Below are positions 20,616-33,835 of a stretch of DNA of 64,000 nt, piece by piece. A program made the position numbers and the translations under genes. How positions within the stretch are numbered: position 1 is the first letter of the stretch; each line of letters opens with the position of its first letter. The DNA is from Moniliophthora roreri (taxonomy: Eukaryota > Basidiomycota > Agaricomycetes > Agaricales > Marasmiaceae), in NCBI GenBank assembly GCA_001466705.2, contig LATX02000234.1, forward strand, positions 62,001 through 126,000. Reading direction: 5' to 3'. Below the pieces are notes generated by a model, which saw only the letters and a program-made list of their open reading frames with translations, was not told the origin of the DNA and did not search any database.

Positions 20616-21390
20616 ACATATCTCGCCTATCAAAAACTTGCACACTCGTCTATATGGAAATGATCACCCTGTATCAAACTCCATGTGCAACCAACTCTCC
20701 ACACAACGCCAACCAGTGTTCGACGTTGCTTTCTATTCCCAATGCGAGGTCTGTCGCCAAACGGCTATTTATGATCATCACAATACATTCCATACCAAGA
20801 CCACTGTGCACAAGAATTTTCACATTCCTCCTAACCAAATGCGTCCCGAATCTTCGGATTCCCATGAATCCTCAAGACAGAACGAGTTACGCAAAGGAAG
20901 CTCAAAAGTACCGCCGGCTCTAGCGCCTTCAGCAAGAAAAACCGTAAACATTACGCAACGTTTATCCAGTATACACCCAATAGGAAAAGGGTGCATTCAT
21001 CATGTACTTACGGATCACGAGAGCGACGTCAATTTGCAAACTTTATATAGAGACCGCCAGAAGACACCGGTGTCGCACCGGTAAGCCTGAGAAACAAGTT
21101 CCAACCTTGGGATAGAAGTATCGAAAAGAACAACAGTGACGAAGGGAACGCACCGCAAATTTGGGCCGTTGAATTCGTCAAATATATTGTTACCACCTTC
21201 CATCGTCCTATTACCTCCTGTTACTTCACCCAGCCTCAACTCTCTCAGGGCACTCGCCAAGGCGGGCAGGGACAAGGCCCGAATCTCGACCTGACCCCCG
21301 TTGAAAACGTGTAATACTTAACAGCGGTCGCCGATGGAAAGGAGGAAAGGCCCGCCTGCTGTGGAAGCAAAAGTCTTTCTCCCTATTCTA
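20355..21390. other. Intergenic stretch with 42-bp poly-A tract
   Basis: Positions 20575-20616 are almost pure A. This is about 220 bp upstream of the LIM start, where it reads as poly-T in that gene's sense. Frames crossing it are low-complexity shadows. A minus-strand frame at 21015-21275 shows no recognisable domain. Confidence 0.5.
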
Positions 21391-21906
21391 TTACAGGTTA
21401 GCCTCCATGGTGGGGTCGTGGCGTACAATTCCGAGTTGGTGGTCAAATGTGGGGCTCCGGTGACGGAGTAAATTGACTGCCAGCGAGTCTCCCGCGATCG
21501 TGTCGAAGAGACACAGAAGATCCCGGTCGATATCATAGACACGACAGCACACTCCGTGTTCCTCATGGTGAGCAATTGAACAGCCTCCGTAACACTTATA
21601 CATTTGATGCTGTTACAAGTCGTCAGTTTCTAAATCTATCAATTTCAGAAGCTGTTGACGCACTGTGACAAGCACAACGCACGGAGATGATCAACCGAAC
21701 GGCGATGATGCGACTACCTTTGTATACAATTGCTCTTTGATGTAGACCGAAAGGGTCAAATGCGCATGGCAATCCTACGATGAGAACTCGTCAGTGGAAA
21801 AAGAACGCCATAAAGAGACTCACCATTACTATTATCAGCCGACCAGAGGCAAGACTGCGGCTGACATCGAAAGCCAGAGTTGGCCAAATGATCAAGAGAT
21901 CATAGA
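21391..21906 (-). CDS. Possible small Cys/His-rich protein, partial model
   Basis: A last exon encodes MYKCYGGCSIAHHEEHG, then VYDIDRDLLC and a His-rich end (RHRSPTFDHQLGIVRHD), stopping at 21391. Upstream the frame extends through an apparent intron (donor GTAGTC, acceptor AACAG, about 21613-21721) into DCHAHLTLSVYIKEQ. A second intron (GTGAGT...CGTAG) leads to an exon that stays open to a stop near 21905. I could not find a safe start codon. Codon pattern and consistent splice phases suggest a real gene. I recognise no family. Confidence 0.35.
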
Positions 21907-22118
21907 GCAGTTGTCTTCAAGTGATCGTGTCAACGAGTCGGCACCTCCCGAGGACTTGTCTCCAAAGGATTCCATGTCGATTCATGTCGAAGAGGACTTC
22001 GAGTTTTGCTTTCATTGACACTGGAGGGTAATAGAAGAGAAGGTCAAGCCTAGTCACATGATTGCAACAATAGCCGTTCCGAAAAGTATCCCTGAGTGCG
22101 ACTCAACAGGCTCCATAG

Positions 22119-25100
22119 ATGTCGACAGCATCCCAGCTCAAAGATGATGGCAACAAGGCTTTCAGAGCGCGTCTGTTCTCAAGGTGAGTCTGGAATATCC
22201 AAACGGTGTTGACATGAATTCACTGATAAAGCCTGTCAGAGCGGAGAAACTCTATTCAAAGGTATCTGCTAACATCATGCTGTGAATGACACGAGTCACT
22301 GACAAGACTTACCGCAGGCCGAGCAGATCGATCCACTGGAACCATTCTACCCGTCAAATCTCAGTGCTGCTTTATTTGAGCAAGCGAGATACGTTGACAC
22401 CATCAAGGCTATTGCCCGATCCTACTCGAAGATTTCGGAGGATTCAACCAAGGATAAATTAATCCCAAAGCTCTCTACACGTCTTGCCAAATCCCTCTCT
22501 TTGTCCGGTCGCAATGGCACGCTAACTCCTCAAGTTCTTGCGGAGAATGCTGGCATAATTCGCGAACTGGGTGCTTTTCCCGAATTGCAAGACACTATCC
22601 CAGAGTGTAAACGCGCTTGGCAGGAATGGAGGCGCGTAGAACGAAATCTTGAACGCGTCAAATTAGGTGCCAAAGAAGCATGGAGACGTTTAGCCTCTAT
22701 ACCTATTCGAAAGAGATGCCCGTGAGTTTTCTTGCGTCGCATCAAGTTGTCAGTAAAGATAATATCTTTCATCAGTCAGCCATCTGTTGAATTTTACGCC
22801 GTAAGTCACTTGAGTCTTTGGTTGTGGAATGAGATTATGTGAATGCCTGCCGCTTCCAGGTCGGTCACGACGAACCAATGTCAATTTTGGAAGATTGGGG
22901 CCCGGAGGACGAGCTCAAGCGACCTCTGGATCTTCACAGCATGTCTAATGAAGAACTTGGGCATATCGCTATCTTCTTTGCCGGTGTTGGAGATGCCCGG
23001 CACGTCCTGGCTAGCGTGATTGGGCTCAACCGCTTACAACGAACATTGGACGAAGAGAAGAAACGGGCATTAAACGTGCACTTCACGCTGAATGATATTC
23101 ACCCGCAAGCATTAGCCCGCGATCTTTGTCTCTTTGCGCTTCTCGACCAAGTCGCACACATCCAAAACGATTCAAGGATAGAGGCGGAACTAAGGATGAC
23201 ATTATTATGCATGTGGATGGGTTTGCTCTTGCCAAAGTATTGTCTTGACCGGTTCGTTTGGATTCCTCTCGCGCCAATTTCACTACTAACACCATGAAAG
23301 ACTAAAGGAAACCATGAGTTCACTAAAAACTAGACTGCAAAAAACGCCGCCGGATCTTCCCAGTTGGCTCTACGTCGTGCCATCGTCGATACCTGTCATT
23401 ATCAGGTCGCTCGATTTCTGGAACTCAGCGACGCCAAAGCACTTCACGATCAAGGACATATTATTGGGGCATGAACGCGATCAAAAGAAGGATACTAATA
23501 GCTTTTTGAACAACCCGGTGGCGTCTTCCAACTTCCGCTCAAAATTGGAAGAATCAAAGCGCGAACGAGAGATGGAGACCAGAAAGAGCATTGAAGAGAT
23601 GCCGGACGAGCAGATCATTGGGTACATGGAGGGTCTTCCAGAGGTTGTTGCATGCCCTGGAACAGGTCAGCCCGCGAAACGACGAAAGTGGCTTGCTCAC
23701 GCAAGGGAGGAGATTCTGCAGAGCGTCCTTGTAATGAAGGAAAACAACGGTTTCTCGGGGCCTTTAGAGCTCGTGAATGAGGAGGTCATCCTCTCCCTAT
23801 ACCCAGTCTTTATTCCACCTTCCGTGCTACGTTCAAGCGAGCACCCTAGTGTTGACAAACTGTGGAACAGTATGCGCGGAGACCGCTCCGGTGAAATTGG
23901 TGAAGTGAGATTGGAGTTTTCTGGCTCTTTTTCGTCGGTAGTAACATCTCCCACATTTTTAGGTGAAACGCGCGATGCTTGCTCATATCTTGAAGTACTG
24001 GAAACCCAACATCACCCTCGAGGTAAGCGAATTGTTGTCGTTCCGATATTTGATTGTAATAATGAGAAACCATAGTCCAAGACACGTGTTGACATGACTA
24101 CCGATATCGACAGCATCGGAAACATTGTCCAGATTGACTATTTCAACGACAGGATGAAGCTCTACGAGACAAAGAAAATTGACGCCGACTGCCCATCGTA
24201 CTCGATAGTCTCCATATTCTTTGACGCTGTGAATGATTCTCTTGCACAATTATCAGGCCACATCAAACTCGAGATCTTGCTTGGAGAGTACAACGGCGAG
24301 CTCATCAAAATGCGTAATGGCGACGACGTAGAAGATAGACCTGAAAGCTTCCCCCGACAGTATACCCGTATGTGGTTGAGCAATATACCGTTTGTCCTTT
24401 TCCTTCATCTATTTGAATACTTGAATAGCTAAGAGATTCCTCAGAGACTACATTGGAGGACCTCTTGCCATCGCTATCCTCACTATGCCCAGTCTCCAGG
24501 ACAAGGATTACGCATCGGTTGCAGGAAATTGCTTGTTAAACACTAGCCTTTGGGATTCCGGTGAACACTATGTCTTCAAGTGAGGCTAATCTCACCTTCC
24601 GGGTGCATGTCGTTGACTTGTTCACAGCTACACGCACCTTGATTGCAAAGAATTTGAACGTTTCTTTGGTAGTCGCATAGTCGCCATGACTCCTGACTAT
24701 GGTGTAACGGAATACGCGCACTCCCGTGATTCACTTCCACTACCTGTAGAGCAACTTCCCTCTCGTGCTGAACTTTGGGACTGGCTCACTCGAACCCTCC
24801 TGGGTATTATAGCCGCCGGAAGCACTGGTCGGGATATAGCGATACGTGTTCAATTCCCTCACACGTTGACCATATTCATATGGTTGCTTATTCGCTTGCA
24901 TCAAATTGGCTATCCCTCCCACTGGCTTTCGGACTATCTGCATACACTAGTTCACGACCAGCTGATCACCGAAGTGGTTGAATATCGCGGACACGCGCCT
25001 ATTCCCATGAGCCACAAGGGAAAGCGCGGACCGTCTAGAAAACTCAATCTCGATCCGTGGCGCATCGAGTTTGAAACACTTCTGGCTTTGACGAGCGAGG

Positions 25101-25551
25101 CTCTACCCATTCTTCCTCCATTGCCGGATGATTTTGCCCAACAAGCCATGGATATAGCCACCTTTGAGGCACCTACTCCTCACTTTGGATTTGTTACCAT
25201 GAGTTTGGCCCATGGTTTCCATACTGTTTTCATGCTGATCATTCATCGGAGTGGGACTGGCGTGGAAGACCTTACAATCCCGGAGATACTAGAACGACGT
25301 CGTGTGAGCAAGGGGGATGTACACATTGTGACGGCCGTCGATCAGCTCGCACTGGGTGAGAAAACGATTCGTTGGCGGATGTCTCGACCACGCATGTCAA
25401 AAATGCAACAAGAAAAGTGGGAGTTGAGCGTATATCGTCATGACGTCCATGAATACAGTAAGTCCTGTCATTTGCCGCGGTTCCCCATACTCAAAACTGT
25501 TCAGGCATGAATTCGGTACCCATCACGCAGTGGAAAGAGGTAAAGGCGTGA
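22119..25551 (+). CDS. TPR and DUF4470 domain protein
   Basis: The ATG at 22119 starts a short exon (STASQLKDDGNKAFRARLF). This joins, after introns, to a TPR-like helix pair (AEKLYSKAEQIDPLEPFYPSN). The DUF4470 region follows near 22870-23140, with LGHIAIFFAGVGDARHVL. The rest is a long helical domain spread over several exons to about 25460. DUF4470 occurs in fungal proteins often linked to MYND fingers. I see no MYND finger here and no catalytic motif. The last exon reaches an in-frame TGA (25549-25551), after which the same frame stays open and coding-like for 48 more residues to 25698. The model may therefore be truncated by a nonsense change or miss an intron. It converges with the Sac gene on the other strand. 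Confidence 0.7.
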
Positions 25552-25746
25552 GAGCCGACGTTCTACGTGCGAGCGACGCTAGGTCATTTCCGGTCACACC
25601 TCATCCGCATGAAGGAGACTATCTACCAATATTTCGTAAACCATCCTGTCGAGTGTAAGATGAAAATATTACTAAAGTATATGAGTAGGTATAATTGATG
25701 AATGCAATGGTAGTTTGTGTCCAATTGTCTGTCCATCTGAATGTTC

Positions 25747-28700
25747 TCAACCACCAAGCCAAAGTAATCTCTTGACGCCATATTCCATCTTTGCATACAT
25801 GCTCGTCATTCGCTGGGCTTCTGCGAGGCTGTATGAACGGCGTGATCAGAAACCGGATCCCAAGAAGAGGGAATGAAACCAACCTAACAACGTCCTCTTC
25901 CTTCACAAAATCTCCTTCCTTAGAACCCCCAATGGCGCCTACATCTTTACAAGCGGCAACGATTGCATTCACAACTAGGTCAACTGCCTCTTTGCACGTC
26001 GAGGCACTCGTCAATTCATCAGTGGCATCCGCGTATTCTGCGGTGCCCGTTCCGGAAGAAGATATTCGGCGTATCCGGGCAGGGTCTATCGGCAACATCT
26101 TGAATGCTGCGAACGTCTTGTCGACGCCAGCGTTAACGGACGTGTTCGTGAGGATGTTAGAGAGTGATGTGTTTTTGCGGGAGAGCGTAGCAGAAAGGCG
26201 GCTACGCGAAATGGAAGGAATCGTTACTTTGGCGGCAGCGTTGGAAACTGTATTGGAAGAGTTTGTTGCAGTGAAGGAGGGACTAGTTATAGAGGTGGCA
26301 TCATCTGTCGACATTGTTGGCATTGTAGGCTTGATGGGAAATCTAGGGGTGATGGGAGTTGAGGCGCGTGAAGATGAGCTTTCAAGGCTGTTTCGCAGGG
26401 AGTAGCTTGTAACTCGAGTAACTTGATCCTTATTCAACCATGTTATAATGAAGCCCGCGTTCTGTTCTGAATCCCTACTCGGTTCTTCAAGTGGCGACAA
26501 AATATATGCTCCTGTTTAATGTTAGCATGTGACAGTGCACTCTTATTGACTGGACCTACCCTTGCTAATTCCGATGATATCTCCAAGTGGTATACGGGTA
26601 TAGAGCTTGACCTTCTCTAGGGTATAATCATAACTCTAGGGATCATGAGCAAACCACCTTTGCCACACCAAAACGACTCACTATGATATAGATAGCAATA
26701 GCGGATAACAGTAAAACCTTCTCTTCGAACTTCTCTCCGATCTTGGCGTTGAGTTCTTCAGGCGCAAAGAGCGTCCAACCAGCAAGTAACCTTTCTCCCT
26801 CCGCAAGACAACGTGAAACAGAAGTTGCAACTGCCTCGGCCCTGATCTTGGATAGCCGTATCAGATCGCTGGGATCCGTGCTCTGGAGCTTCAGCAAGAA
26901 CTCTGAGAACACCGACAGTGTCCGATTTCCAAGCATGAAATCTATGACCGCTTGGCAGAACCAATCACTGAATGTTGAGGTATACATCCTAAATAGACAT
27001 TAAAGTTAATGAAAAGTAATCGCATTGTATCACGGCACCGACCTGGCCAATGAATTTACACCATCATTGAGCAGGCCACTAAGATCCCGCTTTCCGGTCC
27101 TTGATGGCATTCAGTGGGCTAGAACCACGAACCAAGAGAATTCAATATGTACCTTGTAAAGTCGCCCTGATCATCCGGTCAGTGTCACAGCTTCTCGGTA
27201 CGATCAATGAAAGGCACAAACTTTGAGAGCTGAAGTCCCAGCGCTTGATTACCGTAAACAAGAAATGAGAAAGGTACGACCACAACGTCGAAATGGACTG
27301 ACTATGCTCTACTGATTGCGTCTCCATTGTTGGCCCAGACTGTAAACAAAACTTAGACGGTTGCAAACATGGAATGTGAAATGACCAACCATCGTTGAAA
27401 ACTATATCCATCTCACTCTTGCCTTCTGCTTGATTGAGGAGTGCCACTGCACCTAACTGCTTGTTTAAAATAAATCTTGCGAACGCCGACTGCAAATACA
27501 ACCTTTCAGTATTACAGGTCAAATATTTTCGGCAAACTAACCTGCACAACGTTTGTTCGATCCAAGCAGTCGATACAATTCACTCGAAAAACACCTTTCT
27601 GTTCCGACATGATGTTCCCGTTCGAAACCCAGAGGTATCTGAAAACACATTGTTTTCATTATTATGCGCAAGTAGATGTGTGCTGACTTGCCCTTGGTGG
27701 TCGAATGTCTTCTCCATGGCCTGGATGAGCTTTGAGATATTCTCGTACCTAGATAGGGATCAGGTAGTGTTGGGAATGCTCAGTTTTGATCGCTTACTTC
27801 ATCCCTCGAGTCTCAGTGTGGAAATCATATTCGTGATATCTAGAAAGGGGTGTGAGCAGGCTGGAACTAGACATGATACTTACTTACTGGGCATCGCTAT
27901 TGTTAAGCTCTTTCATGAACTCGCGATAGGCTTGAGTAATAGCACCCTCTTTGCCATGGTGCTCAGCGAGATTGACCACAGTCTGAAGACGAGGATTACC
28001 GGCATTGCAAAAGGACAAAGACAGGGTGCAGACTGACATGGGGACCATACCATGGTAATGTTCTCTGAAAGTGTCTTTTCATGGCATCTAGATGTTGTTG
28101 ATGAGTTCTTTCGGTTGACAGAACTGGCGGGGGTTTGAGCCCATAGCCAGCTTGAGTCCAGAACAGTGGAACTAGCATCATGTCAATCAGTACCCGCAAC
28201 GGAGATTTGCAATCTAAAACCTACTGGAGCCGCGAATTTGAACATAGCTGAAGACGTTGAGTATTCCTTCCCGCTAGTGTTACGTTGAGTGGCACGAATG
28301 AAGGCGAGACACTTGAGAATTTGACCTTACCTTAACCCTCATAATGGTTTCCGACTCGACAAAATTTGCTACATGTGCATCGTCATCGACCCCGCGTCTT
28401 TGGTACCGGAGACCTGCTCGATCTCTTGATCTCCTTGACACGAGAACATAGTCAACCGCCAGTTCAACATCTTGGTCGATTTCCTCGGGAGGCATGGCAA
28501 ATGCTGCCGTTTGGAAGTAGCCTTGCATGATTGGAAGGACGTATGAATGAAGCTATTTTTCAAATGAGCAGAAGAGAACATAAAGAAGAGAAGAGACATA
28601 CTCCTGCATCAATCAACGGTTTCGACAACCATTCATTCCACCAAAATTGCTTGTCGACACGTCTCCAGAGAGGTAATGTGGGGTTGGGCTCTGCTAGCGG

Positions 28701-30153
28701 ATCCACCTTTATTTCTTCGATGGTAGGTCCTTTCTGAGCAGATTTCGGCAAAGCATTTAGATCAGCGAGAAGAGCATCCTGCTTCCATGACTTGGTTACT
28801 TGTTCTTGTTTATGTTGCAAAGAACGCGTGATATCTGCACCATAAGGTTTAGTATGTTATTGGCACATCATGGAACACTAACCGAAATGATATGCGAAGT
28901 ACATTCCACCTTTTACGAATTCACGAATGCACTCTCGAACAATCTTCGTCTCCAGCTCGGAATGCTTCTCCTCGGTCGTTACAGGCGGAGGAGCAGTCTC
29001 GGACAGAATACTTTCGAGAACCTGCCTGGGCTCTTCTGTCTTGTCCATAGTTTCATTGATCATGTTGTCCACTTTAGTCGTCGATACTATAGGCTCTTGT
29101 GCATTCTTTTGCTCCGGCTTGCTTCTCTCTTCTTCTTCGGGAGTGATAGGGAACAAGGAGCTTCGTTTAGATAGTCGACTCCAGAAAGATAGCTTTGATG
29201 CCACTGCCTTTGCAACCGGTGAGGTCGGTGATGTGAAATCTGTGGGTGTGGAAGTGCCCGACAACTCTGAAGAAGAATCGGAAGGCGAGCGAGCAAATGC
29301 ATGTTCATCTGTGTTGAGACTGAAAGTATGAACTATGTCCGCGGGTTCATTATCCCTCTCTATATTCTCTGGAGTTGCGAACTGGACCCGTGGTGAAGAT
29401 CGCGCTGGTGGATCGGGAGATTTAACCGTATTCACAGCCTCATGCTTGTCTGTGCTTTCTGCGGTCAAGGCAACCGATGCAATAGTGTCGATAGTAGTAC
29501 TGGGAAGAAGTGATGGGCGAAAGGGGCGGGAAGCCAGAGACTTCAAGCTGTCTCTTGCTTGTGTCTCGATCAGTGGTATCGCAGTGACGCCTTTTACGCA
29601 GTAGACCACATGAACGGGATCAAAGACTTGAACAAGATCGCATCAGTCGAAAGAGTGAAGGTAGTGAAGCTTTGGCACACCGTTTCCAACATCCTCCCTT
29701 GCAGTGACAACCAACAAGTACGAAGCTGGACATCGTATTAGTTAGGTATACGTCAAGAGAAGGCTACGCACCAGAGAATAGTTCAAGCACTCCGACGATA
29801 CCATAAACTATCACGGCATCTTTCCAATCAGCGCCAGGAATTTCTCCATTTCCAGAGAGCTCCTCCAACTTGACCGACTTGCCCCAGGATATCCGCACAT
29901 GAGAAATAACTCCTGCTTTCGACTTTGCCTCGATTTCAGGTATATGAGGCCTAATCAGCAAGCCATCCCTTGTAGGCAATATTGATAGGTGATCATGGGG
30001 ATGGGGATGAGGGATAGGCGGTACAATGTATTTCGGTTGTAAACCTGTCGTGTGAGGGACTGTGGGATTTGTTGGAGCTGGAACAACCGGAGCAACTGCA
30101 GCAGGCTGTGGCGGCTTGGAGGACTTGGTCGACTTGCTAAAGAGTCTCTTCAT
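25747..30153 (-). CDS. Sac-domain phosphoinositide phosphatase with hSac2 domain
   Basis: Many short exons run from the ATG at 30153 to the TGA at 25747-25749. The N-terminus (MKRLFSKSTKSSKPP) leads into a Sac domain interrupted by a long Ser/Pro-rich insert (about 28970-29550). The catalytic CX5R loop is present as RVNCIDCLDRTNVV near 27545-27590, so an active phosphatase is expected. After it come a helical segment and an hSac2-like module (IPLGDIIGISKGAYILSP, then NAGFIITW). A variable Ser/Thr-rich part follows, and then a conserved end after an intron (SLAEAQRMTSMYAKMEYG). Family members remove phosphates from phosphatidylinositol phosphates on internal membranes. The exact substrate cannot be read from sequence. 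The gene is convergent with the DUF4470 gene. Confidence 0.85.
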
Positions 30154-30379
30154 GCTAGGGCTGGTCGTACCCGTTGAAGAGGTCGCTCAGCTCCTGTCTT
30201 GAGTCCGACCAGTGGTGACGTTATAGGAAAATCTGTGTGACGGTCACTCTTTACTTCTCGAGTCACACCCGTTTCAAGTTCATTCCATGCAACTTTGCGA
30301 GAGCGAATTATTGATTGAAAACACAGCAGTACGAAAGCTTTACAATGCAGGCAGTAGGTTAAAATAAATGACGACAAAG

Positions 30380-33300
30380 TTACTGTTGAGGCTGGCCAGA
30401 CTGAGGAAGCTTAGTGGAAAAGAAGTGTTCCCATTGCTCTTTATTTTCGAATTCAGCAAAAGAACGTCGATCACAAAAAAAAATTAGTTGCTCACCAAAC
30501 TCAAACATTCCATTAGGCATCCCTTCAAAATACCCGTTGTCGGTCATCGCAAATTCCTGGAGAGAGTTGAGAGTAGGCTGTGGCTGGTCCGAGAGGTTGA
30601 TTACTTGATTGTCAGGTCCTGACGCTCTATTCATTGCAGGATTTAAATTTCTTTCCCTGCCCCCCAAAGGAGTGAAGTTGACCATGGAACCTGAGGAGCT
30701 TTCTCCCAGTTGTGTTGCGACTGAGAGTGGCGGAGCAAAAGTCGACGACAATGATGATAAATTCAAGTTACGATCATGGTCATCTTTTGAAGTAGAGGCA
30801 GAAGCCAGAGTGCTGGACAGAGTCTCACCTTCAGCTTCTTCATCTTCGGGGATGACCGTTCCCTCCGGCAGATCCTTCAAGCCATCTACTTTGCCACGTG
30901 CGATGAACACGCCACCACCAGGTCGGTTTGGGTCCGGTCTGTAGTCCAAGTCCATGGGCTGCTTGTTGACAACACCGCCTGACGGGTTGAGGACGGGTTT
31001 TTCGAGTGATAAGGGCGTATGTAGAGCCTCGTACAGTAGCGTGATTATTTCAGCGGTCTGACGGAAGGAAGAAGTGTCAGCTCAAGATAGGCGCAACAGA
31101 GCGCCCTTGCCATCACTCTGACAAGGAAAAAGGTTAACCTTGCGTCGCGCAGACATATGATCAGGCGATATCGCTTTCTCCCATCTTGCAACGCAATCCC
31201 GTAACTTGCGTAGCTGTGTTTCTGCCTCGGGCGATTTCCGTCTGACATACGTGTGATACTTGGAGTAGAATGAGTTGACTGTCCAGACGCTGAACGTCAG
31301 AATACCCACTTGTATAAGGCCACATGATACTGCAGCATAAGCTACAACCAACCAAACGTCATAGACTCGCTCATTGGCATCCAACCAGTCGATAGCCTGG
31401 TTTCCATCGATAACCAGATTAGACCATCTCTCCACGGTAAGTCCGAACGTTATGTGCGATGGCAGTGTGTAACTGATCCGCATGAACAGTCGAAAGAACA
31501 TCTTGAGGACACAGACATAGAGGAGATTGAGGAGGCCTTGGGTTGTTGAAATCAGAACGCGTCGCGTTCAGGGGCCACAGAGACTTACCGCCTAGGCGAG
31601 AAGTCGTGGGACCTCGAAATTTGAGCTCCTCGGGAAGTTTGTCTCGCCAATTTTGCAAGTCACGGAGGATGGCTTCAAGCGTCTCGTCCCTGGTCTGCTT
31701 CAGCCCAGAAGGCCTGTGTCAGTAATATTAGCCGACGTGTTCGGGAATTGAAGAGTAGGAAATACGCACGTATATAAGGCCTTTTGCACTCGACCAAGCA
31801 GAATACTCAGTCGTACAAGCTCGTCAATGTAGTCATCAGTGATATCACCGGACGACGGTAGACGAGCATCACAGTCTTCGAGACTGATCATGTAGGGATG
31901 CCCGTAGGTAAAACTTATCCTGGCGAAAAGAACGGACATTCGGATCAGCGCGCTAAAGACATCTAACGAATCTCACCATCTGTCGCTAATAAGACAAAGT
32001 CCCCACAGACGTCGCCGTAAGTCCATGTCTGGTTGCTTCAGTGACTCACACCGATGTAACCCGAGATCCTGAGCCTGGAAATTTCAAGGTCAACGCCGGG
32101 GACGAACATCAAAGGGTAAAAAACTTACCATCCGAATAGCAGCTCCCAACCGAACCCACAACGCTGATAAAGCACTAGGCACAAATTGCGAATGACAGTC
32201 CCCCGTCATACACAAAATCAGTAGCGACTGTACATTCACAATAGACGCATTGGACAGGACATCATCGGATTTGATGATCGTATCCACGTTGTGTCGTATC
32301 GAGTCGAATACTTGCTGAGGCACTTCTCGCCGAGCAGCTGCGACCAAACACATCGAATAAAACAGGATAGGCGGAGGGGTGGAGTGTGCCAAGAATTCGG
32401 TCTTGGTAATAACTGGAAGCAGCGGGGCCACGTCGCTAAAATACGCGTTCACCAGTTGCTGTAGGACGTCCTGGTCGACGTTAAGATTTATTGGCTTGAC
32501 CATGGAGGCTGGCTGTTCTTCTTTGTTTGGTTTTTGGACTTGGATGAGCCCGTCGCCACTTTTCGAGACTTGGAAGCTGTGGTTGTACCTAGCGTCATAA
32601 CCTTGATAGTGACGAGGTGAGATCGTGGCTTGAGAATGAAGAAGATGGGCGGTAGACGTGGGACCTGCCAGGCCATTGTTTAAGTTTGACCGTGGACAGC
32701 CATCGCAGGGAAAGGCGAGATGAAGGCGGTGGCAGGTAGGAGAAAAAATTGGACATACCAAATACACCGACGTCTCTTTTAACAGACTCCGGAAGAGAGG
32801 GCGCAGCTGGGCGAGAAGCTTCCTTCTCACGCTCTGCGTTTTCAGCTTCGAGCTTCTTTTTCTTGAAACGGGTTTCTGTGATAGGCAGAAAAAACGAGCA
32901 TTCAAAATTGTACTGCTTGCAATGCTGGCAGATTGGCGGGTCCTGATAGAGGAATAAGGCCATCACAAAGCATCAGGAAGGAAAATTATTCACCATTTCA
33001 GGAAGAATGTCACAACGTATTTTGCGAGTTCGACACGAGTCACAAGCACGTTGCTTGAGCAAGGAAAAATTAGCTGAAAACCACGTAACAAAAAAAATCA
33101 ATAGTCGCACTGTCTTGGTACGTTTCTTCAAATCTAAAGGCGGATTCGTGCTGGTGCCACTCGTGGGCACTATTGGCGTGGCAGAGGCGCGTCCCTCGTC
33201 CTCAGAACCCTTGTCATCCTTCGTACCCTTTCTCTTCCGCTTAGCCCCCGTGCTCAACTCTGGTGGAGCGGGTGAAGAAGCACTCGGAGAATGTTCAGCA

Positions 33301-33835
33301 TGAGGAGGAGGTGGATGGTGGTGATGGTGCGGTGGCGGCGGATACATCATCACAGGCGGCGGATACTGGTAGGTTGGATGGTAATATCCGGGGTGAGGAC
33401 TCGCCGGAACAGGATATGCATAGGGAGGCGGATGAGGATGGGTCGGTATGGGCGAACTATGGGACGATTGGCCGTGGTTCGGCGGAGGATAGTTCGGATG
33501 AGGCGAAGGTTGGTACGGATGACCGGGATAGGGGGGGTTCATGTAGTATGGATGAGGGTGTCCAGGATATGGCTGGAGAACAGGGGCTTGGTGAACGATG
33601 GGCGGCTGAGGAGGATCTGGAGAAGCCGCTGGCGAAAAACATGGAATACAATGAGATTCGTAAAATTTGTTGAGTAGAACATTGAAAACTCACGTTTTGG
33701 ATCGGCTTGTTTCCTTTGCCGGGCTTTCTTTGGTGGCCTGTCAGAGGAGAGCGGCGTCGGGGGCGGCTGAGACGGCAACTCGGACGGCTGGTCAGAAGGA
33801 GAGTTGGAGGAAGAATCGAGTGGTGACTCCGCCAT
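30380..33835 (-). CDS. Zn2Cys6 transcription factor with fungal_trans domain
   Basis: The ATG at 33835 starts a Ser/Pro-rich leader with a basic patch (RPPKKARQRKQADPKR). A long Pro/His/Tyr-rich region follows, with a run of histidines near 33310-33350. The binuclear zinc cluster is RACDSCRTRKIRC...ICQHCKQYNFEC, split by an intron after its third cysteine. A Lys-rich linker (TRFKKKKLEAEN) comes next. The middle homology domain (about 32600-31100, with VNAYFSDVAPLLPVITKTEF and LWVRLGAAIRM) is of the fungal-specific type. The C-terminal 200 residues are Ser/Gly-rich and acidic, suiting an activation region. Such proteins bind CGG-type sites and regulate metabolism. I cannot name the regulon. 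Confidence 0.9.

Noticed and set aside
20533..21084. 183-codon plus frame through the poly-A tract
   Set aside because: The Lys run is simply the A-tract, and the rest has no conserved-looking sequence.
25791..26405. 204-codon plus frame opposite the Sac gene
   Set aside because: It is antisense to a variable Ser/Thr-rich coding part of the Sac protein and has no domain of its own.
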